64,000 nt of DNA from Blastococcus sp. TF02A-26 (GCF_003319125.1 NZ_QOHG01000001.1:124001-188000); one strand, 5' to 3'. Shown: positions 9,176 through 18,525, counted from the stretch's first letter. The notes: generated from the sequence alone by a model not told the origin. Program-made: numbers and translations.

Positions 9176-9218
9176 GCGGAGTCGCTCGAGTGCGCTTTCC
9201 GCACTCGAGCGACTCCGC
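9176..9218. terminator. perfect 19-bp inverted repeat, probable bidirectional terminator
   Basis: Left arm 9176-9194 (GCGGAGTCGCTCGAGTGCG), loop CTTTC, right arm 9200-9218 an exact reverse complement. It starts 2 nt after the stop of the quinone oxidoreductase and lies 17 nt from the stop of the convergent lipoprotein gene, so it can end transcripts from both sides. No U-tract follows, as usual in high-GC actinobacteria. Confidence 0.8.
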
Positions 9219-9235
9219 ATCCCCGGCGGCGCCGG

Positions 9236-9826
9236 TCAGGCGTCGAGGCCGGCGAAGGTGGGCGTGGCCTCCTCGCCGTCCCAGGTGACGCGGAAGGTGA
9301 AGGCCTCCTCCAGGGCGGCGCGGTACTGCTCGGCCTCGTCCTCGGTGATGGTGCCGGCGGCGAGCAGGGTGTCGATCGCCGGACTCCAGGACTCGACGAG
9401 CGCGTCCACCAGCGTCTGCGGGTCGACGCCCAGGTCCTCGGCGACGGCGGCCAGGTTCTGCCCGGCGTCCATCCGGACGTGCAGCTCGTCGTGGCTGATG
9501 GTCAGCACCTCGTCGAGGACGTCCTGCACCGGCTGGTGGCCGCGGTGCAGGTCGAGCCCGGCGTCGCCGTAGGCCTCCTGGATGAGCTCGACGAGCTGCT
9601 CCTCGGTGGTGACCGAGGAGACGTCGACGGCGCCGGGGCCACCGCCCATGCCGCCCGCCGGGCCGCCCTGCGGCGCGGTGTCCTCGACGGTGGCGGTCCC
9701 GGTGTCGGTCGTGCCGCTGCTCGTGCTGGTCGTGGTCGAGGCGGCCTCGGCGGTCGTGCCGCACGCGGCGGCGATCGGGACGACGGCGGTCAGGAGGACG
9801 GCGGCGAGGGTCGTGCGGAGCTTCAC
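9236..9826 (-). CDS. putative lipoprotein of unknown function
   Basis: 196 aa. The N-terminus is a lipoprotein signal peptide with a lipobox ending IAAAC, Cys22 being the predicted lipidation site. A Thr/Ser/Gly-rich linker of roughly residues 25-65 follows, then a helical acidic domain (TTEEQLVELIQEAYGD, LAAVAEDLGVDPQTLVDALVE) and a short beta-like tail. I do not recognise the family. The GTG start was chosen because the signal peptide begins there. It is divergent from the HupE-like membrane protein across 176 bp and could be its extracytoplasmic partner, but nothing beyond adjacency shows this. Confidence 0.7.
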   Translation of the reverse strand: MKLRTTLAAVLLTAVVPIAAACGTTAEAASTTTSTSSGTTDTGTATVEDTAPQGGPAGGMGGGPGAVDVSSVTTEEQLVELIQEAYGDAGLDLHRGHQPVQDVLDEVLTISHDELHVRMDAGQNLAAVAEDLGVDPQTLVDALVESWSPAIDTLLAAGTITEDEAEQYRAALEEAFTFRVTWDGEEATPTFAGLDA

Positions 9827-10002
9827 GGCTGGCTCATCTCGATCGGGGTGAGTCGGTCGGGAGCCACGTTCCGGGTCCGTTCCGCGCCGGAGCTGGACGC
9901 CCGCTGTGGAGACGCTGTGACACCTCGCGATCGCGCATCGTGAGGGGCAGCTCCCAGCCGGCATCCAGCGACCTCCCAGGTCCGGTCCCCAGGCTCCGGT
10001 CC

Positions 10003-11301
10003 ATGCGACTCCTCCGACGCCGCACCCTCGCCGCCGGCGCCGCTCTGGCAGGTGGGCTGGTCCTGCTCACCCCGTCCGCCGCCGGCGCGCACAGCCTGGA
10101 CAGCAGCACGCTGTCGGTCCGCGTCGGCGAGGACTCCGTCGACACCACGATCAGCATCGCGGTCGACACGCTCGAGGCCGCGCTCGGCACCGAGCTGGGG
10201 ACCACGGCCGACACCGCCGACGCGGTGGCCGCCTACGTCGGAGAGCACCTGACGGTCACCGGGACCGACGGGTCGGTGTGGGCCGAGACCCACACCGAGG
10301 TCACCCGCGCGACCGTCGAGGGCATCGACTCCCTGAGCGTTGATGTGTCGCTGGACCCGGCAGGCGCCGACCCGTCGAGCTTCACGCTCTCCTACGACGG
10401 CGTGATCGAGGCCGACCCGTCGCACGAGGCGGTCGTCGTCCTCACCGACGCGGCCGGCGACATCTCCACCGCCGGTGTCCTCACCGCCGCGGACGACAGC
10501 CTGCGGATCGGCGATAGTGCGGGCACCGGGGTGCTGGACATGGTGGGGCTGGGCCTGCACCACGTGCTCGAGGGCGCGGACCACCTGCTGTTCCTGCTCA
10601 CCCTGCTCCTGGTCGCGCCGGTCGCGGTGGTGGCCGGGCGGTGGCGCCGCCGCGACGGCGTCGTCCCGACGCTGCGGCGGGTACTGGCCGTCGTCACCGC
10701 CTTCACCGCCGGCCACTCGCTGACCCTGATCGCCTCCGCGCTGGGCTTGGTCAGCGCGCCGAGCGCGCCGGTGGAGGTGCTGATCGCCGTCTCCGTGGGC
10801 GTCGCGGCGGTGCACGCCGTGCGCCCGCTGGCCGGTTCCGGCGAGGTGCTCATCGCCGGCGCCTTCGGCCTGGTCCACGGCCTCGCTTTCGCCGGCATCC
10901 TGGCCGACCTCGGGCTGGACGGCTCGGCCTCCGTGCTCTCGCTGCTGGCGTTCAACGTCGGCGTCGAACTCGCCCAGCTGGTCACCGTGGCCCTGGTCTT
11001 CCCCTCGCTGTACCTGCTGTCCCGCACGCGGGCCTACCCGGCGGTGCGGCTGACCGGCGCGGCGGTGGCGCTCGTCGCCGCCACCGGCTGGGCGCTGGAC
11101 CGCCTCGGCGTCCTCGCCGACCCGCTGGCCGGTGCCGAGGAGGCCGTGATCGGCTCCCCGTGGTGGGTGGTGGCGGGGCTGGCGGCCCTGGCGGTGTGCT
11201 GCCTCCTCGTGGACCGGCGGCGGGCTGCCGCGGTCACGACGTCCCCGGATCGGCCGCCGGTACGGTCCACCTCGTCCACCGAGGGGCTCCTGGAGGTCTG
11301 A
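10003..11301 (+). CDS. HupE/UreJ-like membrane protein with extracytoplasmic domain
   Basis: 432 aa. A signal peptide (RRRTLAAGAALAGGLVLL, then AAGAHS) is followed by an extracytoplasmic domain of about 165 residues and a C-terminal block of about six membrane helices. The membrane part carries the HupE/UreJ signatures HHVLEGADHLLFLL, FTAGHSLTLIASALGL and FGLVHGLAFAGIL, whose His and Asp residues are likely metal ligands. Members are linked to nickel/cobalt uptake or hydrogenase/urease maturation; no hydrogenase or urease gene is in this window. It lies 4 nt before the next gene, suggesting co-transcription. Metal specificity is inference. Confidence 0.75.
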   Translation: MRLLRRRTLAAGAALAGGLVLLTPSAAGAHSLDSSTLSVRVGEDSVDTTISIAVDTLEAALGTELGTTADTADAVAAYVGEHLTVTGTDGSVWAETHTEVTRATVEGIDSLSVDVSLDPAGADPSSFTLSYDGVIEADPSHEAVVVLTDAAGDISTAGVLTAADDSLRIGDSAGTGVLDMVGLGLHHVLEGADHLLFLLTLLLVAPVAVVAGRWRRRDGVVPTLRRVLAVVTAFTAGHSLTLIASALGLVSAPSAPVEVLIAVSVGVAAVHAVRPLAGSGEVLIAGAFGLVHGLAFAGILADLGLDGSASVLSLLAFNVGVELAQLVTVALVFPSLYLLSRTRAYPAVRLTGAAVALVAATGWALDRLGVLADPLAGAEEAVIGSPWWVVAGLAALAVCCLLVDRRRAAAVTTSPDRPPVRSTSSTEGLLEV

Positions 11302-11305
11302 CCAC

Positions 11306-12217
11306 GTGCTGTTCGACACCGAGTTGACGATCACCGGGCCGTGGCGCTCGCCGGCCCAGATGCTGGTCGAGCAGGAGGTGCGCGCGGGGGAGCGGAGCGT
11401 GCACGACCCGGCCACCGCCGGGGCGCTGGGGCTGGCCGGCGCCCCCATCGAGGGGCCGACGCACCTCAGCCAGATCGACCCGCTGGCCGCCGCGGTGTGG
11501 GGCGAGCGGTGGTTCACCTCCGGCTGCGTCAGCGCGCACTTCCGGACGATGGTCGTCGAGGGCCAGCAGGTGCAGGCAACGCTCACCACCGACGGGCGCA
11601 CCGGCACCGTCTCCGCCACCCGCGACGACGGCGCCCCGGTGCTCACCGGGACGGCGACGGTCGGCCCGGCCGGCGAGGACACCGAGGTGCGCCGCCGCCT
11701 GGCGCGGGCCGGCGACACCGGCCGGCTGTACGTCCTCGACCGGCTGGAGGTCGGCGCCGTCCACGCCGAGCCGGAGCCCGTCCGCATCCGGCGCAGCGGA
11801 GGCCACGGCCCGCTGTACCCCTTCTCCCTCGACGAGAAGCTCGCCCGGATCACCGAGCCGCACCCCTGGTACACCGACGAGGGTGCGGCGGGCTCGCCGT
11901 GGGGCCGCGCGATCGTGCCGATCGAGATGCTGAGCGTGCTGGCGCACCAGCGCCCGTCGCCCTGGCCGGTGCGCTCTCCCTCGACCGGCCTGTTCCTCGA
12001 CCTGGAGGTGCAGCTGGTCGCCGGGCCGGTGTTCGCCGAGCACGACTACCTGCTGGAGCACCGGCTGGAGGCGCTGGGGGAGAGCCGGCGCACGGAGTCC
12101 TACTGGACCTCGACCCGCATCGTCGACGCCGCGACCGGGGAGCTCGTCGCCACGACGCTGCTGCACGCCGGGGTGTTCAAGGACTCCTACCCCGGCCACC
12201 CCGACGCGGCGGCCTGA
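11306..12217 (+). CDS. uncharacterised protein, probable double-hotdog (MaoC-like) fold
   Basis: 303 aa starting with GTG. Segments such as HDPATAGALGLAGAPIEGPTH and DDGAPVLTGTATVGPA look like MaoC/hotdog hydratase-related domains, where a small-molecule thioester pocket is usual. I cannot point to a complete hydratase motif (D-x4-H), so catalysis is uncertain. The C-terminal half (FLDLEVQLVAGPVFAEHDYLLEHR, SYWTSTRIVDA) repeats a similar strand pattern. It follows the HupE-like gene after 4 nt and ends 22 nt from the convergent TRIC gene. The fold call is tentative. Confidence 0.6.
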   Translation: MLFDTELTITGPWRSPAQMLVEQEVRAGERSVHDPATAGALGLAGAPIEGPTHLSQIDPLAAAVWGERWFTSGCVSAHFRTMVVEGQQVQATLTTDGRTGTVSATRDDGAPVLTGTATVGPAGEDTEVRRRLARAGDTGRLYVLDRLEVGAVHAEPEPVRIRRSGGHGPLYPFSLDEKLARITEPHPWYTDEGAAGSPWGRAIVPIEMLSVLAHQRPSPWPVRSPSTGLFLDLEVQLVAGPVFAEHDYLLEHRLEALGESRRTESYWTSTRIVDAATGELVATTLLHAGVFKDSYPGHPDAAA

Positions 12218-12239
12218 AGGCGCGGCCCGAGGTGGTGGC

Positions 12240-12887
12240 TCAGCCGTCGTCCGGCGTCCAGCCCGGTGCCGGGCGCGGCCGCGGGGCGTGCAGGTCGTAG
12301 CGGACGCCGGCCATCCGGATGAGGAAGCAGAGCACCGCCGCCCCGATCGCCGTCCCCACGCTCTCGACGTCCAGCTCGACCACGACCGCGGTCACGGTGG
12401 CGGCGACCAGGGCGGGGATGGCGTAGAGCCCGCTGCTGAGCACCGAGGGCACCTGCCGGACCAGGACGTCGCGCAGCGTGCCGCCGCCCACGCCGGTGAC
12501 CGTGCCGAGGATGGCGGCCTGCGCCGGGCCCAGGCCCAGGTCGAGCGCCTTGCCCGCGCCGGTGACGGCGAACAGGCCCAGTCCCGCGGCGTCGAGCACG
12601 GTGATCGGCCGCGTGAGCCGCTCGAGGTGCCGGCCGGCGACGGCGGCGATGCAGCCTCCCGCGGCGGCGACGGCGAGGTAGCGCCAGTCCCGGAACGTCG
12701 CGGGCGGGAGGTCACCGAGGAGGACGTCGCGGATCACGCCGCCGCCGAGCGCGGTGATCATGCCGAGGGTCACCACGCCGACGACGTCGAGCCGGGCGAC
12801 CCGCAGCGCGGTCAGCGCGCCGTTGAGCGCGAAGGCGAAGACGCCCACGAGGTCGAGGACGAGGAGCACGGGCGCTCCGGTCGTCAT
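12240..12887 (-). CDS. TRIC-family cation channel (UPF0126/YicG type)
   Basis: 215-residue membrane protein with about seven hydrophobic helices. The duplicated glycine/arginine motif of the family is clear: ALGGGVIRDVLLGDLPP in the first repeat and GVGGGTLRDVLVRQVP in the second. Bacterial TRIC homologues form trimeric monovalent cation channels. An ATG start puts the first helix immediately at the N-terminus. It is divergent from the lipoprotein hydrolase over 115 bp. Nothing in the neighbourhood fixes its physiological role. Confidence 0.88.
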   Translation of the reverse strand: MTTGAPVLLVLDLVGVFAFALNGALTALRVARLDVVGVVTLGMITALGGGVIRDVLLGDLPPATFRDWRYLAVAAAGGCIAAVAGRHLERLTRPITVLDAAGLGLFAVTGAGKALDLGLGPAQAAILGTVTGVGGGTLRDVLVRQVPSVLSSGLYAIPALVAATVTAVVVELDVESVGTAIGAAVLCFLIRMAGVRYDLHAPRPRPAPGWTPDDG

Positions 12888-13002
12888 GCGGCGGTTCTAC
12901 CAGCTGCGCCCGGCGGGCCCGGCTCCGCGTCCGACTCCCCGCTGTGGCTCAATCGTTCCGAGCCCGCCCGGTCTCCTCCCGACGACGAGAGGAACGCCCT
13001 CG

Positions 13003-14529
13003 ATGTCCCCGCTGTCCCGCCGCACCGCCGCCGGCACCGTCGGCCTCGCGCTGCTCGCCACCGCGGCCTGCACCTCGGACCCCGACGAGGAGCCGGCCGC
13101 CGCGAGCAGCACCAGCCCGAGCGCGGCACCGGAGCTCGACTCGGCGATCACCGGTGTCGAGGCGACGGTCGCGCCGGTCACCGTCGGCGGGGAGCAGTGG
13201 CGCCGGATCTCGGGCACGCTGACCGGCGTCGTCGACCCGGACGAGGAGGTCGCCGGCCTCGACGCGCAGCCGGCGGACGCCGACGGCCGCTACGCCTACA
13301 CCGCCACCTTCGAGGTGGTCACCCCCGAGACGCCCGCCGACGACGGCGTCGTCCTCGTGGAGGCCGAGAACCGCGGGCTCGCGCTGTTCCTCCGCGCCCT
13401 GCAGCCGGCGCAGGCCGGCCCGGCCGACCTGGGGGACGGCGCCCTGGCCACCGGCGGGCTCTCCTACGCGCGGGTGCAGTGGCAGACCGGCATCGCCGCC
13501 GGCGTGCCGGAGGACGCCCAGGGCGTGGGCGAGGTGATCGTCCGCGACTTCGGCCGCCTCCTGGAGGGCTCGGCCGACCGCCCGGACGGCGCCGCGGACG
13601 TCCCCGAGTTCGGCGGGTCGATCCTCGCCGGTGTCAGCCAGGCCGGATGGTTCGTCGACACCTTCGTCGCCGAGGGCTTCAACGCCGGCCCTGAGGGCGG
13701 GGTGTACGACGCGGCGATCGCGCTCGACGGCACCGGCAACTGGCTGGCGATCAACCAGCTCGCCGACGGCGCGGCGCAGACGCCCTACGCGCTCCCGGAC
13801 GGCGAGCCGCTGACCTACGAGGAGATGCTCACCCGGCCCGACACCGACCCGCTGTTCGTCGACGTCGCCGCCTACACCGACTACTACCGGCTGCGGGCCA
13901 GCGTCACCGCCGGGGACGCGCTCCCCGAGGGCGTCGTCCGCTACGACTGGCCGGCGCCGCACGCGTCGACCGTCGCCGGGCCGGGCCTGGTGTTCGGCGC
14001 CGCGGACGCCGGCGGCTTCGGCTGCAACGGCGGCGTGCAGGTGCCGCTGAACCCGGTGGACTACGGCCCGTTCCTGCGCACGCTCGTCGTCGGTGTGGGC
14101 GAGGTCGTGGCCGGGGACGGCGAGCTGCCCGAGCCGGCCCAGTTCGAGCTGCAGGACGCGCCGGCCAGCTCGCCGGAGTCGTTCAACGGCCTGCCCGGTG
14201 TCGACCTGCAGGTGCCCGCGGTCGACGAGGACACCCTGCAGCCGGTCGGCGGCGTGCGGTTCCCGGACGCCGAGGCGCCGCTGGGCCGCCCGACGCCGGT
14301 CTCGCTGCCGCCCGTGGAGGTCGCCGGCATCACGAGCATCTGCGGCAACTTCGGCGGCTGGCAGCCGTTCACCGCCGCGGAGCTCGCGGAGCGCTACGGC
14401 GACGTGGAGGGCTACCTGGCCGAGTACTCGGCCGCGCTCGACGCCGCCGTCGAGGACGGCCACCTGCTGGAGTCCGAGCGCGAGGGCATGCTCGCCGTGG
14501 CCCGCACGGCGTTCACCGCGGCCGGCTAG
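13003..14529 (+). CDS. alpha/beta-hydrolase-domain lipoprotein (Abhydrolase_10 type)
   Basis: 508 aa. A lipoprotein signal peptide ends in TAAC with Cys23 as the lipidation site, followed by a Ser/Ala linker. The body matches the large alpha/beta hydrolase family with a GxSQxG nucleophile elbow: here GVSQAG, with Ser212 the likely nucleophile, then WFVDTFVAEGFN. Other family blocks are ENRGLALF, GGFGCNGG and SICGNFGGW. The enzyme would sit outside the membrane; its substrate is unknown (ester or lactone hydrolysis is inferred). ATG at 13003 has CGAGAGGA upstream. Its TAG stop shares CTAG with the stop of the convergent phosphotransferase. Confidence 0.78.
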   Translation: MSPLSRRTAAGTVGLALLATAACTSDPDEEPAAASSTSPSAAPELDSAITGVEATVAPVTVGGEQWRRISGTLTGVVDPDEEVAGLDAQPADADGRYAYTATFEVVTPETPADDGVVLVEAENRGLALFLRALQPAQAGPADLGDGALATGGLSYARVQWQTGIAAGVPEDAQGVGEVIVRDFGRLLEGSADRPDGAADVPEFGGSILAGVSQAGWFVDTFVAEGFNAGPEGGVYDAAIALDGTGNWLAINQLADGAAQTPYALPDGEPLTYEEMLTRPDTDPLFVDVAAYTDYYRLRASVTAGDALPEGVVRYDWPAPHASTVAGPGLVFGAADAGGFGCNGGVQVPLNPVDYGPFLRTLVVGVGEVVAGDGELPEPAQFELQDAPASSPESFNGLPGVDLQVPAVDEDTLQPVGGVRFPDAEAPLGRPTPVSLPPVEVAGITSICGNFGGWQPFTAAELAERYGDVEGYLAEYSAALDAAVEDGHLLESEREGMLAVARTAFTAAG

Positions 14530-15818
14530 AGCGAGCGCACGAGGTCGCCCAGCCGCAGGGACTCCCACAGGCTCAGCGTCTTGACGGCCATGTGCAGCTG
14601 GATGCGGGCGTTCTCGTGCCGGCTGAGGCGCGGGTCGCGGGAGCTCTCCACCTCGTCGAGGTCGGCGACCTCCCGCGGCACCGCGACCGGGGCGCCCAGC
14701 GAGTGGGGCAGCCCGGAGGCGGCGATGAGCAGGACGTGCAACCGCAACGTGTCGAGGTCGACCGCCGGTCCGCCGGCGGCCGCGTACTCCTCGACGAACA
14801 CCGTCAGCAGCCGGTCGAGGTGTTCCTCCCAGAGGGGCACCTCGGCGCAGCTGAGCGCGCCGCTGACCGACTGGGCGACGCTGAGCTGCCCGGCGTTCGC
14901 CCAGTCCAGGAAGCCGGCCTCGAGCCGGCCGTCGGCCCCCCGCCGGAACCAGCAGTTGTCGATGTTGGCGTTCCAGTGCGCGAACGCGATCAGATCGGGG
15001 TCGCCGTGCAGGATCTCGCCGATCCGGTCGGTCGCGGCCAGGACCACGGGGACGTCGGCCAGGAACCGCTCCCGGAACGCGGCGTCCCGGGCGTGCGCCG
15101 GGAACAGCTGCGGGTACCGGTCGGCGAAGGCGAACAGCCGGGTCGCCCACTGCACGACCTTCTCCTCCGGCACCCGGCGGCCGAACCCGGCCGCGGCCCG
15201 CGTCCGGTCGTAGGGGAAGACCCGGTCGAACTCGGGGGACAGCCGGCCGGCGCGGTGGGCGCCGGAGAGCCGGGCCAGGCCCCGGAGGATGGCCTCGTAG
15301 TGGCCGGCCTGGTCCGGGATCTCGTGGTCGAGGCACTTGGGGTGGTGCGGCTCGACCCCGTCGCGGCCATAGGGGACGCACGCGGTGACCAGGAGCCCGG
15401 TCGAGGTCTGCGGGTCCACGTCGGCGAACACCATCGTCGGCACGGGGACGGGGAAGTCCGGCGCCCGGGAGAGGACCGCGAACGCCACCTCGGAGACCAT
15501 CTGGAACCGGCCGCTGTCGCGCAGCTCGTCGTCGTGGTTGCGGGAGAACTTGACGAACAGCTCCTCCGGCAGCCCGGCCGGGGGCCGGTCGTACTCCACC
15601 GTCAGCAGCAGCTTCTTCCCGGTCCCGCCGCCCTCGAACTCCCGCGCGGCGACGACGCGGCGGACGCTGCCCTCCGGGCCGAGGGAACCGGCGGCGCGGA
15701 ACGCGCGGGTGAGGAAGCCCGGGCCGTCGGCGAGCAGCGTCGCGGCGTCGCTGGGGACCTCGAGGCCGAAGTGCGCGCCCGGCGCCCAGTGCCCGGCCGC
15801 ACCGCCCTCCGACGTCAC
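14526..15818 (-). CDS. phosphotransferase-like protein (EcK/APH fold) with altered catalytic loop
   Basis: 430 aa, related to ecdysteroid-kinase-like and aminoglycoside phosphotransferases. ELFVKFSRN holds a candidate ATP-binding Lys, and AGFLDWANAG the metal-binding Asp. In the catalytic loop the usual HxD is replaced: the sequence reads AHWNANIDNCWF, with Asn where the catalytic Asp is expected. A shifted catalytic residue or loss of kinase activity are both possible. The GTG start overlaps the SDR stop (GTGA), making an SDR-phosphotransferase pair like the one at 6.2-8.1 kb, although that copy keeps HND. Substrate unknown; a hydroxyacyl-CoA or sterol-like alcohol is a guess. Confidence 0.72.
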   Translation of the reverse strand: MTSEGGAAGHWAPGAHFGLEVPSDAATLLADGPGFLTRAFRAAGSLGPEGSVRRVVAAREFEGGGTGKKLLLTVEYDRPPAGLPEELFVKFSRNHDDELRDSGRFQMVSEVAFAVLSRAPDFPVPVPTMVFADVDPQTSTGLLVTACVPYGRDGVEPHHPKCLDHEIPDQAGHYEAILRGLARLSGAHRAGRLSPEFDRVFPYDRTRAAAGFGRRVPEEKVVQWATRLFAFADRYPQLFPAHARDAAFRERFLADVPVVLAATDRIGEILHGDPDLIAFAHWNANIDNCWFRRGADGRLEAGFLDWANAGQLSVAQSVSGALSCAEVPLWEEHLDRLLTVFVEEYAAAGGPAVDLDTLRLHVLLIAASGLPHSLGAPVAVPREVADLDEVESSRDPRLSRHENARIQLHMAVKTLSLWESLRLGDLVRSL

Positions 15819-16726
15819 GCCTCGCCGCGGGCCATGCCCAGGAACTTCGTGAACTGGGCCGGGCCGTTCTCCAGGACGTCGACGTAGCCGCCGGCGCGGA
15901 TCTCGTCCCAGTGCGCCCGGACGTCCTCCGGCTGCGCGTCCCGGCCGAGGAAGACGCCGCGGGTCTCGGGGAGCTCGGTGGTGGAGAAGGCGCCGCCGCC
16001 GGCGTTGAGGATCACGCCGTTGGGCGCGTCCTCGCCGACGAGGTACAGGACGCCAGCGGTGACCGACTCCGGCGGCAGGCTCTCGGCGTCCTGCTGGTCG
16101 CCGATGATCGTCCCCTCGGTCATGCGCGAGCGGGCGACCGGCACGATCGTGTTGGTGTGGACGCCCTTCGAGGCGCCCTCGATCGCCAGCACCTTCATCA
16201 GCCCGAGCACCGCGGCCTTGGCGGTCGCGTAGCCGGCCTGGCCGAAGTTGCCGTACGTGCCGTTCTGCGAGGACGTGAAGAGGACCCGGCCGTAGCCCTG
16301 GTCGCGCATCAGCGGCCAGACGGCGTGCGTGCACCGCAGCGTCCCGGTGAGGTGGACGTCGAGCACCGCGAGCACGTCGTCGAGGTCCACCTTGTGGAAC
16401 GACCGGTCCCGCAGGATCCCCGCGTTGTTGATCAGGATGTCCACGCGGCCGAACGCCTCGAGCGTCGCGTCGACCATCGCCTGCACCCCGGCGGGGTCGG
16501 TGACGCTGGCGCGGTCGGCGATCGCCTCGCCGCCGGCGGCCCGGATCTCGGCCACGACGCTGCCCGCCGCGTCCTCGGTGCTCGCGCCGCCGTCCACCGA
16601 GGAGCCCGGGTCGTTCACGACGACCTTCGCACCGCGCGCCGCCAGGGCCAGGGCGTAGCTGCGCCCCAGGCCGCGTCCGGCGCCGGTGATGACGGCCACC
16701 CGGCCCTCGAAGTCGTCGGTCGTCAC
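15815..16726 (-). CDS. short-chain dehydrogenase, 3-hydroxyacyl-CoA dehydrogenase type
   Basis: 303-residue SDR resembling the dehydrogenase domain of peroxisomal multifunctional enzyme 2 (HSD17B4). Motifs are VITGAGRGLGRSYALALAARG, VVNDPGSSVDGG (the insertion typical of this subgroup), NNAGILRDRSF, and the active site SSQNGTYGNFGQAGYATAKAAV with YxxxK. It probably oxidises a 3-hydroxyacyl-CoA with NAD+. GTG at 16726 is preceded by GGGAG. Its stop overlaps the start of the phosphotransferase. The C-terminal 60 residues (RAHWDEIRAGGYVDVLEN) extend past the normal SDR core. Confidence 0.85.
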   Translation of the reverse strand: MTTDDFEGRVAVITGAGRGLGRSYALALAARGAKVVVNDPGSSVDGGASTEDAAGSVVAEIRAAGGEAIADRASVTDPAGVQAMVDATLEAFGRVDILINNAGILRDRSFHKVDLDDVLAVLDVHLTGTLRCTHAVWPLMRDQGYGRVLFTSSQNGTYGNFGQAGYATAKAAVLGLMKVLAIEGASKGVHTNTIVPVARSRMTEGTIIGDQQDAESLPPESVTAGVLYLVGEDAPNGVILNAGGGAFSTTELPETRGVFLGRDAQPEDVRAHWDEIRAGGYVDVLENGPAQFTKFLGMARGEA

Positions 16727-16894
16727 GTCACTCCCTCGCTGAGATGTCCGGCGGGAGCCTAGGTCACCGGCAGGGCCATGCCGGGCCGGGAGACGGGGCC
16801 GAGCACGCCTCGGGGCGCCACGGACGCAGGCGGAGCAGGCCGGGGACCGACCTGTTCACCAGCCGCCGCCGCCCGCAGCGCAGGACCCGCCCGG

Positions 16895-18445
16895 TCAGGT
16901 GGACATCTCCTGGAAGGCCGTCGCCATCCCGGCCTGCTCGTCGAGCACCTCGACGATGCGGGCCTGGACCGCGTCCAGCTGTCCGATGATGTCGCTGGTC
17001 GCGCTGATGCCCTGGGTGACGCTGCCGCTGGTCGACTGGATGGCCGCGATCTGGTCCGCGACGCGCTTCGTGGCGCTGGCCGTCTCGCGGGCGAGGTCCT
17101 TCACCTCGCTGGCGACGACGGCGAACCCCTTGCCCAGCTCGCCGGCCCGGGCGGCCTCGATGGTGGCGTTGAGGGCGAGCAGGTTCGTCTGCTCGGCGAT
17201 GCCGGAGATGATGCGGATGACCTCGCCGATCGCGTTGGACGCCTGGGCGAGGGCGTCCACCTCGGTGCGCATGCTCGAGGCCTGGCCCACGGCGAGCTCC
17301 GCGACGCGGCCGGCCTCACCGGCGGCGGTCCGCAGACGGGAGACGGTGTCGAGCAGCTCGCGGGCGCTCTCGGCAGAACCCTCGGTGCGGCGCAGGACGT
17401 CCAGGCGCTGGGAGACCAGCTGCTGCACGTTGCGCAGCGCGGCGGCGCGCGACTCCGACAGCTGGATCGTCTCGGTGACGAAGAAGTCCATGGTCCCGAC
17501 CACGCGACCACCGACGATGAGCGGGAAGCAGACCCCGGAGCGCACGCCCGCGCGCTGGGCCGCCGGTGCGCGGACGCAGTCGGTCATCTCCCCGATGTCG
17601 CGGACGAAGAACAGGTCCCGCGACCGCCACGCCCGCCCCGACAGCCCGACGCCCTCCGCGAAGGACGCCGCGAGGGTCACCCGGCGGAACTCCTCGCCGG
17701 CCGAGCCCGACTCCTGGCTGAACCGGAGCAGCTGGGACTCCTCGTCGAGGGCCCAGTACGAGCCGTAGGCCCAGCCGAAGGCGGTCCGCACGGTGTCCAG
17801 GGCGACGCGCAGGGCTGCGTCCGCGTTCGCGGCCGTGCCGATCTCGGTGACGACGGTGGTGACCGCGGCGCGGTCGCTCAGGGTCTCGTGCAGCGCCGCC
17901 TTGTCGAGGGCGGCGGCGCGGGCGTGTGAGAGCAGCCGCCCGAGCGCCTCCCACTTCTCGCGGCGGTTCCCGCCGTAGGGCACCGGCCCGTCGTTGTAGT
18001 ACTCCGACAGGGCGACGATCCGGTTGCCCTCGACGGAGGGGATGAGGACACCCTCCTTCGCCCCGGCCGCCCAGGCGGCCTGCCAGCGCAGGCAGCGCCG
18101 GGTGTCGCTCTCGGCGTCCACGAGGACCACGTGCCGTGTCCGGAGCGCGTCGCCGGCGAAGCCCTCGCCCGCCCGCAGCCGGTCGACACGGGCCGCCGGC
18201 GAGGCGCTCATGCGCGGAGCCAGGGGACCGAACTCGCCCGCCAGCGCGAACGAGCCGTCGTCGGTGGGGAGCCAGATGGCGCCGTAGCCCAGGCCGAGCT
18301 CCTCGACCATCGTGGCGACCTTCGTCCGGTGCGCCGTCACGGCGTCACGGACGCCGTCCAGGGCTGCGATCACCTTCTCCACGGCCTCGACGTCGCGGGG
18401 CATCTGCACCACGGGCTTCGTTGTAGTGGCAGGCCGACGGCGCAC
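16895..18445 (-). CDS. soluble chemoreceptor: GAF-GAF-MCP signalling domain
   Basis: 516 aa with no transmembrane segment. Two GAF domains cover roughly residues 20-165 and 190-340. The C-terminal MCP signalling domain (about 370-516) has the hairpin signature [19 protein letters not shown] followed by [15 protein letters not shown]. It should couple a cytoplasmic signal (redox, light or small ligand bound by GAF) to a CheA kinase encoded elsewhere. GTG at 18445 is preceded by AGAGGTG. A TCAA-N15-GCCGATGG element about 80 nt upstream resembles a flagellar sigma factor promoter, which would fit a chemotaxis gene. It has no chemotaxis neighbours here. Confidence 0.87.
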   Translation of the reverse strand: MRRRPATTTKPVVQMPRDVEAVEKVIAALDGVRDAVTAHRTKVATMVEELGLGYGAIWLPTDDGSFALAGEFGPLAPRMSASPAARVDRLRAGEGFAGDALRTRHVVLVDAESDTRRCLRWQAAWAAGAKEGVLIPSVEGNRIVALSEYYNDGPVPYGGNRREKWEALGRLLSHARAAALDKAALHETLSDRAAVTTVVTEIGTAANADAALRVALDTVRTAFGWAYGSYWALDEESQLLRFSQESGSAGEEFRRVTLAASFAEGVGLSGRAWRSRDLFFVRDIGEMTDCVRAPAAQRAGVRSGVCFPLIVGGRVVGTMDFFVTETIQLSESRAAALRNVQQLVSQRLDVLRRTEGSAESARELLDTVSRLRTAAGEAGRVAELAVGQASSMRTEVDALAQASNAIGEVIRIISGIAEQTNLLALNATIEAARAGELGKGFAVVASEVKDLARETASATKRVADQIAAIQSTSGSVTQGISATSDIIGQLDAVQARIVEVLDEQAGMATAFQEMST

Positions 18446-18525
18446 GCGTCACCTCTCGGAGGAGTCGGGGGGCGTCGCCCGTCGCCTGGTCGGCAAGCGG
18501 ATCGTGCACCACACGGTCATCTCCA

